The notes below the pieces were generated by a model. It made no database searches, was not told the DNA's origin, and worked only from the letters and a program-made list of their open reading frames with translations. A DNA stretch of 64,000 nucleotides from Nocardioides albertanoniae (GTDB taxonomy: Bacteria; Actinomycetota; Actinomycetes; Propionibacteriales; Nocardioidaceae): assembly GCF_006716315.1 (NCBI RefSeq), contig NZ_VFOV01000001.1:1-64000 (forward strand), written 5' to 3'. Both the position numbers and the translations under genes were made by a program. Shown here piece by piece: positions 7,881 to 15,967 of this stretch; position 1 is the first letter of the stretch, and every line of letters starts with the position of its first letter.

Positions 7881-9209
7881 ATGAGTAACCATGTTGAAGG
7901 CCCCGCAGAAGTGAGCATCGCCGCCAAGCTCAAGGGCGCCGTCGCCGACACCCGCCCGCTCCAGGAGCCGCACTTCCGGCGCCTGTGGATCGCCGGCATC
8001 GTCACCATGATCGGCGCCCAGCTGACGGTCGTCGCGGTGCCCGCGCAGATCTACGCCGACACCGGCTCGTCCGCCTACGTCGGGCTGACCGGCGTCTTCG
8101 GGCTGGTCCCGCTGATCGTCTTCGGTCTCTACGGCGGCGCGCTCGCCGACCACTTCGACCGGCGTACGATCCTGCTGGTCTCCACGGTCGGGCTGATCGT
8201 CACGAGCGCGCTCTTCTGGCTCCAGTCGGCGGTCGGCAACACCAACGTATGGGCGCTGCTGTGCCTCTTCTCGGTGCAGCAGGCCTTCTTCGCGGTCAAC
8301 TCGCCGACCCGCAACTCGCTGCTGCCCAAGATCCTGCCGCTGAAGCTGCTGCCGGCCGCCAACTCGCTGCAGATGACGGTCTTCCAGGCCGGCGCCATCG
8401 CGGGGCCGCTGATCGCCGGGGTGCTGCTGCCGTTCACGGGGTTCACCTGGCTGTACGCCATCGACACGGTCACCCTCTTCGCGACGCTCTACGCGGTCGT
8501 GCTGCTGCCGAAGATCCCCGTCGAGGGTGCCGGCGACAAGGTGCCGGGGCTGCGCTCGGTGTGGGACGGCTTCGCCTACCTGCGCCACCAACCGGTGCTG
8601 ATGATGAGCTTCGTCGTCGACCTGATCGCGATGGTCTTCGCGATGCCGCGGGCGCTCTTCCCGCAGATCGCCCACGAGTCGTTCGGTGGGCCCACGGAGG
8701 GCGGGATCGCGTTCGCGCTGCTCTTCGCGGCGATCCCGGCCGGTGCCGTGGTCGGCGGCATCTTCTCCGGCTGGGTCTCCCGCGCCGAGGCGCAGGGCCG
8801 CGTGGTCATGTGGTGCATCGCCGTGTGGGCGCTCGGCATCACGTTCTTCGGAGTCACGATCTTCTTCGCCGACCTCGCCACGGGCGAGCGCACCACCGCG
8901 CTCATGCTCGGCCTGGCGGTGCTCTTCATGATGGTCGCCGGCGCCGCCGACGTGGCCTCCGCGGCGATCCGGATGTCGATGCTCCAGGCGGCAGCCGACG
9001 ACAACGTACGCGGCCGGCTGCAGGGCGTCTTCACGGTCGTCGTCGCGGGTGGACCCCGCGTCGCCGACGTGCTGCACGGCGGCGCGGCAGCCGTGGTCGG
9101 CACCGCGATCGCGACCACCGGAGGTGGTGTGCTCAACCTGCTCGGCATCGCCGTGTGCGCCGTGCTGGTGCCGTCGTTCGTCGCCTACCGGGTCAGCCGG
9201 TCGAGCTAG
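7881..9209 (+). CDS. MFS transporter, EntS-like 12-TM exporter family
   Basis: The product is 442 residues with about twelve membrane segments. The MFS loop signature is seen as GGALADHFDRRTILL at about 90-104. The cytosolic N-terminus (SIAAKLKGAVADTRPLQEPHF) and overall pattern match the enterobactin-exporter-like branch, whose substrates range from siderophores to drugs; the substrate here is unknown. The gene is divergent from the ECF/YCII unit. No ribosome site precedes ATG 7881; a GTG at 7911 is an alternative. The IS481 element starts 13 bp past its TAG stop and leaves the gene whole. Confidence 0.85.
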   Translation: MSNHVEGPAEVSIAAKLKGAVADTRPLQEPHFRRLWIAGIVTMIGAQLTVVAVPAQIYADTGSSAYVGLTGVFGLVPLIVFGLYGGALADHFDRRTILLVSTVGLIVTSALFWLQSAVGNTNVWALLCLFSVQQAFFAVNSPTRNSLLPKILPLKLLPAANSLQMTVFQAGAIAGPLIAGVLLPFTGFTWLYAIDTVTLFATLYAVVLLPKIPVEGAGDKVPGLRSVWDGFAYLRHQPVLMMSFVVDLIAMVFAMPRALFPQIAHESFGGPTEGGIAFALLFAAIPAGAVVGGIFSGWVSRAEAQGRVVMWCIAVWALGITFFGVTIFFADLATGERTTALMLGLAVLFMMVAGAADVASAAIRMSMLQAAADDNVRGRLQGVFTVVVAGGPRVADVLHGGAAAVVGTAIATTGGGVLNLLGIAVCAVLVPSFVAYRVSRSS

Positions 9210-9215
9210 TGACGC

Positions 9216-9221
9216 CCTAGC
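9216..9221. repeat. Target-site duplication, left copy (CCTAGC)
   Basis: CCTAGC directly precedes the left inverted repeat of the IS and is repeated exactly at 10325-10330. A 6-bp duplication is within the IS481-family range. Confidence 0.85.
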
Positions 9222-10324
9222 TGTGATGTCCAGGGAGGTTGTACCGCCCTGGGACGGTGAGTCTGCTGAGAGGTGAAGGCCTCCGGTTGTGAAGTGGAGC
9301 TGTCTAGTTCACACACTTCACCGACCGGAGGCCTTCGTGTCCCACGCTAACGCTGCCCTGACCCCACGCGCTCGTTTACGACTCGCCCAGCTCGTTGTCG
9401 AGCGCCGGTGGACCTACGCTGCCGCAGCCAAGATGTTCATGGTTGCCCCACGTACCGCGAAGAAGTGGGCTGACCGGTACCGGGCCGAGGGTCCGGCCGG
9501 CATGCGCGACCGCAGTTCACGACCACGCACCAGCCCGACTCAGACCAGCCCGGACCTGGTCCGCCAGATCGTGCGCCTGCGGTGGCGACACCGCCTCGGC
9601 CCGGTCCAGATCGCCGGCCGGCTCGCGATGCCGGCTTCGACCGTGCACGCCGTGCTGGTGCGCTGCCGGATCAACCGGCTTTCCCACATCGACCGAGCCA
9701 CCGGTGAACCGATACGCCGCTATGAACATCCGCACCCGGGTTCGCTGATCCACGTCGATGCCACCAAGTTCGGCAACATCCCCGACGGCGGCGGCCACCG
9801 CTACGTCGGCCGCCAGCAAGGCGAACGCAACAAACGCGCCACCACAGGGCTCCCGAAAGGTGCCGACTACAAGCCACGTACCGGCAAAGCATTCGCGCAC
9901 ACCGTGATCGATGACCACTCACGCCTCGCCTACGTCGAGATCTGCACCGACGAGAAGGCCGACACCGCCGTCGGGGTCCTACAGCGAGCAGTGGCTTGGT
10001 TCACCGAGCACGGCGTCACCGTCGAACGCGTTCTCTCCGACAACGGCAGCTGTTACCGCTCCTTCGCCTGGCGCGACGCCTGCGCAGACCTCAACATCAA
10101 GCACAAACGGACCCGTCCGTACCGGCCCCAGACCAACGGGAAGATCGAGCGTTTCCACCGGACCCTGGGCGAGGGATGGGCCTACGCACGCTTCTACAAC
10201 TCAGAAGCCGAACGTCGAGCAGCCCTCCCAGGCTGGCTTCACTTCTACAATCACCACCGAGCCCACAGCGCCATCGGAGACCAACCACCCATCAGCCGAT
10301 TGACCAACGTCCCTGGACATCACA
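9222..10324 (+). mobile_element. Complete IS481-family insertion sequence, 1103 bp
   Basis: Terminal inverted repeats TGTGATGTCCAGGGA (9222-9236) and TCCCTGGACATCACA (10310-10324) are perfect over 15 bp and begin with the family's TGT. They are flanked by CCTAGC duplications. One intact DDE transposase gene fills the element. It inserted into the few bases between the MFS and hydrolase stops, damaging neither. Intact ends, duplications and reading frame indicate a recent insertion. Confidence 0.93.
9275..9336. repeat. Internal hairpin in front of the transposase start
   Basis: GAAGGCCTCCGGT (9275-9287) pairs exactly with 9324-9336, and GTGAAGTG (9289-9296) with 9314-9321. The outer arm contains the CCGGAGG that would serve as ribosome site for GTG 9337. 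Read-through RNA would fold and hide it, which may limit transposase made from outside promoters (inference). Confidence 0.6.
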
Positions 10325-10329
10325 CCTAG
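9337..10329 (+). CDS. IS481-family DDE transposase
   Basis: The product is 330 residues from GTG 9337 (V-SHANAALTPRARLRLAQLV), where family members begin. N-terminal helix-turn-helix domains (to about 110) are followed by an RNase-H-like catalytic core with D141 (IHVDATKFG), D235 (LSDNGSCY) and E271 (NGKIERFHRTL). The frame runs through the right inverted repeat, and its TAG stop (10327-10329) lies in the target duplication, so the last residues depend on the insertion site. It catalyses transposition of the element. All catalytic residues are present. Confidence 0.95.
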   Translation: MSHANAALTPRARLRLAQLVVERRWTYAAAAKMFMVAPRTAKKWADRYRAEGPAGMRDRSSRPRTSPTQTSPDLVRQIVRLRWRHRLGPVQIAGRLAMPASTVHAVLVRCRINRLSHIDRATGEPIRRYEHPHPGSLIHVDATKFGNIPDGGGHRYVGRQQGERNKRATTGLPKGADYKPRTGKAFAHTVIDDHSRLAYVEICTDEKADTAVGVLQRAVAWFTEHGVTVERVLSDNGSCYRSFAWRDACADLNIKHKRTRPYRPQTNGKIERFHRTLGEGWAYARFYNSEAERRAALPGWLHFYNHHRAHSAIGDQPPISRLTNVPGHHT

Positions 10330-10330
10330 C
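10325..10330. repeat. Target-site duplication, right copy (CCTAGC)
   Basis: Exact copy of 9216-9221. It contains both the transposase stop (TAG, plus strand 10327-10329) and the stop of the convergent hydrolase (TAG on the minus strand, 10328-10326), because CTAG is a palindrome. Confidence 0.85.
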
Positions 10331-11159
10331 CGACGAAGCTGCGCAGCAACCCGGCGAGCAGCTCTGGCTGGTCGATCGGCACCAGCGTCGAGGAGTTCTC
10401 GACCGTCTCGAGCCGCGCGTCGGGATAATGCGCGGCCAGGCGCGGTCCGTGCTCGGCGGGCATCATCGTGTCCTGGTCGGCCCAGACCACCAGCACGGGC
10501 TTGGTGAACTTCTGCTGCGCCTCGGCCAGCTCGAGCAGTTCTCTCTTCGAGGGAGCACCACGGGCGAACTTCATGAAGTCGCGGCGGATCGCCCGGTCGG
10601 TCAGCGCGGGCGCGAACCAGCCGAGAAGGAGGTCGTCGTAGAGGTGGTAGTCCTTGTCGACCGACATCCCGCCGTAGCCGAAGTCGGCCTGCCGGACCCG
10701 GTGGAATCGGAACGTCTGCAGCGCCGCGGTGAACAGCGGCGGCACCTTCGCGAGCGCCCCGAGCGGCCTGGCTGCCTTGGGCGGGTAGTTGTCGAAGGCC
10801 TCGCACGCGACCAGCGCCATCCGGGCGATGCGGTCGGTGCGGCCGGCGTTGATGAGGAACTGCCCGCCGCCCCAGTCGTTGAGCACCAGGGTGACGTCGT
10901 GGAGGTCGAGGGCGTCGATGAAGTCGCCGAGGATGGCCGCCATGCCGAGCTGGCTCAGGTCGGCGTCGGCATGCATCGGCTGACGATGGCCACCGAGCGG
11001 CAGCGTCGGCCGGATCACCCGGAAGCCGCCCAAGTGCGGCATCGCGCGCCGCCACAGTCGCCCATCCATCGGCGGCCCGTGCAGGAGCACCAGGACGGGT
11101 CCTGGACCGCCGGTGTCCTCGTAGTCGATCGGACCGGCCGACAGCTCGACGCTGGGCAT
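10326..11159 (-). CDS. Alpha/beta hydrolase with Asp nucleophile and no catalytic His (haloalkane dehalogenase-like)
   Basis: The product is 277 residues from ATG 11159 with GAGGAG upstream. The oxyanion loop is LLHGPP (about 25-30). The nucleophile elbow reads LNDWGGG with Asp95 where most members have Ser, as in haloalkane dehalogenases and epoxide hydrolases. A second acid is in WADQDTMMP. At the position of the catalytic His (normally G-H before a PxDQPE segment) the sequence is ENSSTLVPIDQPE, with Thr258. The substrate is unknown, and catalysis by the usual triad is doubtful. Its stop codon overlaps the IS target duplication but was there before insertion. Confidence 0.85.
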   Translation of the reverse strand: MPSVELSAGPIDYEDTGGPGPVLVLLHGPPMDGRLWRRAMPHLGGFRVIRPTLPLGGHRQPMHADADLSQLGMAAILGDFIDALDLHDVTLVLNDWGGGQFLINAGRTDRIARMALVACEAFDNYPPKAARPLGALAKVPPLFTAALQTFRFHRVRQADFGYGGMSVDKDYHLYDDLLLGWFAPALTDRAIRRDFMKFARGAPSKRELLELAEAQQKFTKPVLVVWADQDTMMPAEHGPRLAAHYPDARLETVENSSTLVPIDQPELLAGLLRSFVG

Positions 11160-11295
11160 TCAGGGGGCTCCTCGAAGCAATGACGTGGGGTCCCACACCT
11201 TGCCCCCCGCGCCCGGGCCGTGCAACGAGAATCGCCCGATTGCCCGCGCATCAGGGCCCTACGCGGGTCTTTGGTCCTGGAAGGCATTGCTGGAT

Positions 11296-11664
11296 TCAGC
11301 GGCGATGCGCGATCTCGAGACCCCCGTACCACAGGCCGACCACTGCAATCAGGGCAACAATGGGAACCCACCAGATCACGCAATCGCGGCGCTGGAGGCG
11401 GTTCATCGTGAAGGCGGCGACGAGGGTAACGGTCACTGGGCCGAAGATCGCACTCAAGCCACCGGCCCAACCGACTGCGGTGAACTTGTGTTCCATCACC
11501 TTCGGGTCCGGCGACTGTCCAAGAAAATATCCGATCAGCGCCAGTACAGATCCCATCACGGCAGCAACGGCGACCAGCGCGAACAGGCTCCAACCGACGA
11601 CACTGCCGGCAGTCCGTGGAGCGACGTACTCAGGCCGTAGGAGTGGTGGGTTTGACGGTCTCAT
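11296..11664 (-). CDS. Hypothetical three- or four-helix membrane protein
   Basis: The product is 122 residues from ATG 11664 with GAAGG at five bases' spacing. After a short polar N-terminus (MRPSNPPLLRPEYVAPRT) come hydrophobic segments at about 20-45, 60-85 and 95-115, with RLQRRD between the last two. I recognise no family. G+C is lower than in the flanking genes, and it is the first gene of a lower-GC patch running to about 14.8 kb, which suggests acquired DNA. The 290 bases to the next gene contain nothing I can name beyond that gene's promoter. Confidence 0.6.
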   Translation of the reverse strand: MRPSNPPLLRPEYVAPRTAGSVVGWSLFALVAVAAVMGSVLALIGYFLGQSPDPKVMEHKFTAVGWAGGLSAIFGPVTVTLVAAFTMNRLQRRDCVIWWVPIVALIAVVGLWYGGLEIAHRR

Positions 11665-11942
11665 GAAAGCCTTCAGGCTACAGCGCCGTCGACACATGGC
11701 CAGGATCAGAAACGGTCAAGGAATGGGTAGCAACCTTCTACTTCCCAGGTTCAGGCCCTGGATCCGACCTACCGGGATGCCATTCGGCATACCACCGACG
11801 AGCCACAAGAGGCGCTTCGCCTGGCAACGACGACGCGGCCCCAGGCCGTACGACGTAGGATGCGTCGTCGATTGCGAAGCGCAAGCGTACGGAGAGCCAT
11901 CGTGATCCGGCTTGGAGGTGCGTCAAGCCCGGTTCGGCCGGA

Positions 11943-11948
11943 TAGCAT
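11943..11948 (+). promoter_or_regulatory. Leaderless-type -10 (TAGCAT)
   Basis: TAGCAT is followed by six bases and ATG 11955, the spacing expected when transcription begins at the start codon. No ribosome site is present. Confidence 0.5.
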
Positions 11949-11954
11949 CACTGC

Positions 11955-12431
11955 ATGCGGCGATTCCTCGGACTTATCTGCCTTGCACTCATACCGACCC
12001 TCATGGCCTGCAACCCCGTCGAACGGATCACCTCCGGATGCAAAGACGCGGACCAAGGTGTGGTCGACGAGGTCATGGAAACCGCCGACCCCGACAAGAA
12101 GTTGGTTGACCGGATCGAGTTCGTCCGGGCCAAGACGATCGGCCTGCCCGACGACATGCAGAAGTTCGACTTCGACCAGATCATGGTGATCACCATCGCG
12201 CAATGGTTCACCGAGGCCGAATCCAGTGACCTACTCCCGGGCAAGGAACAAGTCACGACATTTGTGCTGAGCTCCGAGACCGACGAGGTTGCACCCATCG
12301 ATGAGTTCGCGGAGAAGAGCTTCTCCCTCACCAACCCCGTCCAGGACGACCCCGAGTGGGATAGTTGGGTCGACTCGATCACCTACTCCGATCCGTTCGA
12401 CGCTATTCGCGGATGTGCTAGGAGCGACTGA
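11955..12431 (+). CDS. Hypothetical secreted lipoprotein
   Basis: The product is 158 residues. It has a short lipoprotein signal peptide (MRRFLGLICLALIPTLMAC) with lipobox L-M-A-C at 16-19, so Cys19 should be lipidated and the protein anchored outside. The mature part is acidic (PDKKLVDRIEFVRAKT, DDPEWDSWVDS) with three further Cys. I find no known domain. It lies on the opposite strand beside the type VII effector module, and could be part of its immunity or a bystander. Confidence 0.65.
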   Translation: MRRFLGLICLALIPTLMACNPVERITSGCKDADQGVVDEVMETADPDKKLVDRIEFVRAKTIGLPDDMQKFDFDQIMVITIAQWFTEAESSDLLPGKEQVTTFVLSSETDEVAPIDEFAEKSFSLTNPVQDDPEWDSWVDSITYSDPFDAIRGCARSD

Positions 12432-12457
12432 GTTCCGCAGCAAGGCCGACGCTAGGC

Positions 12458-12988
12458 CTACCTCGTGTCGGTGTCCTTCCAGGAAAGCAGACCTATGATC
12501 GAGTCGTAGATCGCGAGGCGACGGCGGTCACCCTCATAGTCGGTGACATCGACAACGAGGGTGCGAGCGCTCGCCGGGTGCGCAATCCAATACGTTGACG
12601 ACTCGGCCACCGCATCGCTGCGCGCGGCTCGAACGATATGGAATCCTTGCTGACTCCTCACCTGCGTCGCGTCACCACCAGCCTCGGCGCGCAGTGCCTC
12701 GATTGCCGCACTGTGGCCAGCGAAGATCGCCGGGGAGGGGAGCGTGCGCGGCCAAGTCAGGGTAAGCAGCGTCGGCCGATCCTGGCGCAGGAAGATCTGA
12801 TCTCCTCCAGCTACCCGCAGGCGATCGAGTCGTCTGCGCATCTCAGCAGCGATCCCTTCCCCTCCCTGGCGGGATCTACTGATCAAACCTAAGAGATGCT
12901 CCTCTCGCTCGATGTCCCCCACCGGGCATTGCATCCAGGTGCCTGGCAGAACGAAGTCGGGCATCGGCGCCACACCGGATATAAACAT
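12458..12988 (-). CDS. Hypothetical protein in the immunity position of a type VII effector operon
   Basis: The product is 176 residues from ATG 12988 with AAGGA ten bases upstream. The start is three bases past the stop of the lipase-domain gene, so the two are co-translated. There is no signal peptide or membrane segment; it contains LTWPRTLPSPAIFAGHSAAI and an Arg-rich RREMRR-like helix region. I do not recognise the fold. A small cytosolic protein directly after a secreted effector with an N-terminal type VII domain is the usual place for its immunity protein, which is my inference. Confidence 0.6.
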   Translation of the reverse strand: MFISGVAPMPDFVLPGTWMQCPVGDIEREEHLLGLISRSRQGGEGIAAEMRRRLDRLRVAGGDQIFLRQDRPTLLTLTWPRTLPSPAIFAGHSAAIEALRAEAGGDATQVRSQQGFHIVRAARSDAVAESSTYWIAHPASARTLVVDVTDYEGDRRRLAIYDSIIGLLSWKDTDTR

Positions 12989-12991
12989 CGC

Positions 12992-14401
12992 TCAGCCGTC
13001 CTTCTGGTTGTCGTCGTGCCAAGGAAACGCCTTGATGCCGTGCCCCTTCCATAACCCAGGAGTCTGGGTTGGAACCGTGTACTGCGCCCCCGCTGGCGGA
13101 ATCACGTTAACCCCCTCTTGACCAGCGGTAAGCGGGTCGTTGCTGGTGCGGTAGTTCGTCACGTTGTCGGCACTCGCGCCGGCACCGTACTGATCTGCGG
13201 CCGCTCCGTAGCTGCCAGCCCCGATCCCTTCGGCATTGAACGTCGTCGCCTCACACCCCGTGGCAACGCTCGCGATCGCCGCCAAACTGCCACCGAGCGA
13301 GTGGCCGGTGAACTCGACATTGTCGGCTCCGAAGGCGTCAGTGACCTGAGCCGCTAGTTCGATCGCCTGTTCGCCTTGCGCGCTGGGTACGTCCCCTGCG
13401 TTCTGGAGATTCTGGCTCCAGTCCTCAGGATTCTCCGCGATGGGTTCACTGCCTCGATACGCGACCGCGACTTCGCCGGAGTCAGAATTGCGGTAAACAG
13501 CTGCGTCGAACTCGTGATCGCCAGTCACCTCGACCCCGTAGGCAGCCAACTCTGCCTCCGTCAGCCGATGCCACGGATTGGGGGCTCCCGAATCGTCGTA
13601 CGACGCCGCGGCAAGGCCGAACATGTCTTTGACGTGCCGGCGATATGCCTTCCCCTCTGGACCGAGATCGCTGAACCGACGGTCGGCACGATCCTGAACT
13701 TCCTCCGAGACGGCACCATTCGCACCGCTTCCCATTTCGTCATCCAGCGGAATCAACAGGTCCAGCGCAACCCTCTCGAGAGCGGACAACGACTTCGAGA
13801 CCTCCGCGAGTACTTCTGCAAGCGGCGAGAACGCATCCACGATGTCTTCGCCGATTCCCTTGATGTCGTCGAACATCCCGTCGTTGAGCGAGGAGTCCTC
13901 AACCACGTCCTCGATCAGCCGGTCAGCCCGTTCTGCCGCGGCATTCCAGTCGTCTCGGGCCGCGAAGTAGGCGGCCTTAGCCGCTTCGACATCCTCGTTC
14001 AGGTCCCCCATCCTCGCCTCGTGCGCATCCTCGCCGCCCTCAGGAACGTCGGCGCCCAACGCACTCGCCACCTCGTCCTGCGCGGCTTCATAACGCAGAA
14101 TGGCTCGGTCAGCGGCCTCAATAGCCGCCTCTTGATCGGAGGCGAACTCAACCAGCGCCTCACCAGCAACTTGGTAGCGCTCAGCGGCCTGCTCGAGCTT
14201 CGGTAGCACCTCGTCGGCCCGCTGGATAGCCTTCTTGAGCCCTTTGCTCGTTCCGCCCTCACCATCGACCAGTCGCTGCATCGTGCTTGCACAGCTTCGG
14301 ATCGACTCGGCCGTGTCCAGCAACCGCTGAGCCCCTGAACGCACTACTCCTGGGTCGCCAGGCAGCGGGTCCAGCAAGTCCCCGCCGGGACCGCCCGACA
14401 T
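12992..14401 (-). CDS. Putative type VII-secreted effector with C-terminal lipase-like domain
   Basis: The product is 469 residues. ATG 14401 overlaps the stop of the WXG100-like gene by one base. Residues 10-250 are long acidic and Ala-rich helices beginning PLPGDPGVVRSGAQRLLDTA, resembling the N-terminal domain of actinobacterial type VII substrates. Residues 290-469 form an alpha/beta-hydrolase domain like class 3/Mbeg1 lipases: nucleophile GHSLGGS (Ser368), then Asp422 (TSNDPLT) and His454 (WKGHG), a complete apparent triad in order. There is no Sec signal. I read it as a polymorphic-toxin-style phospholipase or esterase exported by an ESX system. The secretion machine is not in the window. 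Confidence 0.78.
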   Translation of the reverse strand: MSGGPGGDLLDPLPGDPGVVRSGAQRLLDTAESIRSCASTMQRLVDGEGGTSKGLKKAIQRADEVLPKLEQAAERYQVAGEALVEFASDQEAAIEAADRAILRYEAAQDEVASALGADVPEGGEDAHEARMGDLNEDVEAAKAAYFAARDDWNAAAERADRLIEDVVEDSSLNDGMFDDIKGIGEDIVDAFSPLAEVLAEVSKSLSALERVALDLLIPLDDEMGSGANGAVSEEVQDRADRRFSDLGPEGKAYRRHVKDMFGLAAASYDDSGAPNPWHRLTEAELAAYGVEVTGDHEFDAAVYRNSDSGEVAVAYRGSEPIAENPEDWSQNLQNAGDVPSAQGEQAIELAAQVTDAFGADNVEFTGHSLGGSLAAIASVATGCEATTFNAEGIGAGSYGAAADQYGAGASADNVTNYRTSNDPLTAGQEGVNVIPPAGAQYTVPTQTPGLWKGHGIKAFPWHDDNQKDG

Positions 14402-14691
14402 CAGGAGACCGCCCCGTCCAAGCCTTGCCCGAGCTGTTTGTCCATCTCCCGAAATCCCTGCTCGACCAGTTTCACACCACGCCACACCGTGTCGAGATCC
14501 TCGACCATGTCTTCGCGGCGCTCATCCCATGAGCTGCCAAAGTCCTGCACACGGTCGGTCAAGCCATGGTGGCCGATCGCACCGATCAGGTCGGAACCGA
14601 CACCGTCAACTTGGCCGAACTGGTCGCAGATGTTCGACAGGTCGAACCAGAGGGTTTGAAGATCATCCAGGTTGAGATCAATATCTGCCAT
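14401..14691 (-). CDS. WXG100/ESX-like small helical protein
   Basis: The product is 96 residues from ATG 14691, with GGAGG at five bases' spacing; a GTG one codon earlier is too close to that site. It is an all-helical, acidic protein of WXG100 length. The turn region reads FGSSWDERREDM, where a Trp replaces the W of W-x-G but the Gly is absent, as in several divergent actinobacterial members. Such proteins pair with larger substrates to guide them to the type VII secretion ATPase. The stop/start overlap with the lipase-domain gene supports a partner role. Confidence 0.72.
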   Translation of the reverse strand: MADIDLNLDDLQTLWFDLSNICDQFGQVDGVGSDLIGAIGHHGLTDRVQDFGSSWDERREDMVEDLDTVWRGVKLVEQGFREMDKQLGQGLDGAVS

Positions 14692-14782
14692 CACTACCTC
14701 CCCCGAGAGCCTGGGCGTGCAACACCCTAGCTTCGATCGATAGGGCAGTGGCCTACATTGCGGCTGAAGCCAGCGAACCCCT

Positions 14783-15967
14783 TCAGAACTCGACGGGAAA
14801 GCCCGATTCCTGACAGAAGGCGTCGATCGCCTTGATCGGTCCCTGCTCGTCGATCATCGCGATCAGGTCGGCGAGGTCGTCACGGCGGTCCTCCGAGACC
14901 AGCCGGGCCATCAGGCGCTGGCCACGCGGCACGGTGGTCTCCTCGAACGGGACGCCGGCGTCGTACCAGAGCTCGTGGACGGCGTCGCGCAGCAGCGACC
15001 AGTAGCGGTCGGGGTCCTCGGTGGTCGGGTCGACCGACGCGCGGAAGTGCTCCCACATGTCGATCGGGAGGATCTCGGTGCGCAGGGTGTGCATCAGCGC
15101 TTCGGAGCCGGTCGCGGCGACCATCTCGATGGTCTGCCGCTTGGTGTTGACCCGCTCGACGAGGTTGGCGATCTGGGCGCGCTTCTGGGTCGCCGACGAG
15201 CGATCGGTGCGCACCCGCCAGTCGTAGACGACGTCGGTGAGCACGTCGAACCGCTTGGCAGCCAGGAAGGCCTGGGTGAGCGCGACCTGATCCTGGTAGC
15301 GGGTGCGCTGGGGGAACGTGATCGCGTTGTCGGTCCAGAAGGAGCGCCGGAAGATCTTGTTCCACACGAACACGTCGGCGAGCATCAACGGCGCGTCCTC
15401 GATGCGGCACCTGAGCCGCATCCGGGTGTGGTTGCGACGCATCAGCGGGGTGACGTACCTCCGCTCCTCGCCGTCCTCGAGGGTGGTGACCCGCTCGGCG
15501 GACCCGACCGCGAAGTCGGATCCCGTACGCCGCAGCGACTTCACCATCGACGTCCAGGCGTCCTGGGGCAGGATGTCGTCGGGGTCGACGAAGGTGAGCA
15601 GGTCGCCGGTGGCGGCCTCGATGCCGGCGTGGCGGGCGATCGAGACGCCGGAGTTGGGCTGGGTGATCAGCGTGACCCGCGGGTCGGCCGCGGCGATGCC
15701 CGCGACGATCTCGGTCGAGCCGTCGGTCGAGCCGTCGTCGACGACGACGACCTCGATGGCGGAGATCTCCCGCAGAGGCTGGCGCAGGATGCTGGCGAGG
15801 CTGTCGGAGACGTACTCAGCCACGTTGTAGACGGGCACGACCACGCTCAGTCGCGGCTTCGTCCTCCTGAATCCCCCCACGCGCACTGACTCTAAAGGGT
15901 GTGCAGCAATTCGGCGGCGAGAGCGTCGCGATGCATCGGGCTCGCGGAGGTTCGCTGTGGCGTACAT
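14783..15967 (-). CDS. GT2-family glycosyltransferase
   Basis: The product is 394 residues from ATG 15967, which shares bases with the stop of the upstream phosphatase gene. After 38 variable residues comes the GT-A fold: LSVVVPVYNVAEYV, VVVVDDGSTDGS (nucleotide-sugar binding), FVDPDDIL (the DxD metal site). The C-terminal 150 residues are helical. It is probably cytosolic, adding sugars to a polymer, teichoic acid or glycolipid; the acceptor is unknown. Translational coupling to a secreted phosphatase is unusual and may only reflect shared envelope or phosphate control. Confidence 0.85.
   Translation of the reverse strand: MYATANLREPDASRRSRRRIAAHPLESVRVGGFRRTKPRLSVVVPVYNVAEYVSDSLASILRQPLREISAIEVVVVDDGSTDGSTEIVAGIAAADPRVTLITQPNSGVSIARHAGIEAATGDLLTFVDPDDILPQDAWTSMVKSLRRTGSDFAVGSAERVTTLEDGEERRYVTPLMRRNHTRMRLRCRIEDAPLMLADVFVWNKIFRRSFWTDNAITFPQRTRYQDQVALTQAFLAAKRFDVLTDVVYDWRVRTDRSSATQKRAQIANLVERVNTKRQTIEMVAATGSEALMHTLRTEILPIDMWEHFRASVDPTTEDPDRYWSLLRDAVHELWYDAGVPFEETTVPRGQRLMARLVSEDRRDDLADLIAMIDEQGPIKAIDAFCQESGFPVEF

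Noticed and set aside
9210..10330. IS insertion as a disruption of the hydrolase or MFS gene
   Set aside because: Both stop codons are intact, and removing the element with one CCTAGC copy restores a normal convergent pair.
11725..11800. tRNA-like sequence (GGTTC...CC) near the accessory patch, as an integration site
   Set aside because: No acceptor stem or anticodon arm can be folded, and no integrase or direct repeat flanks the patch.
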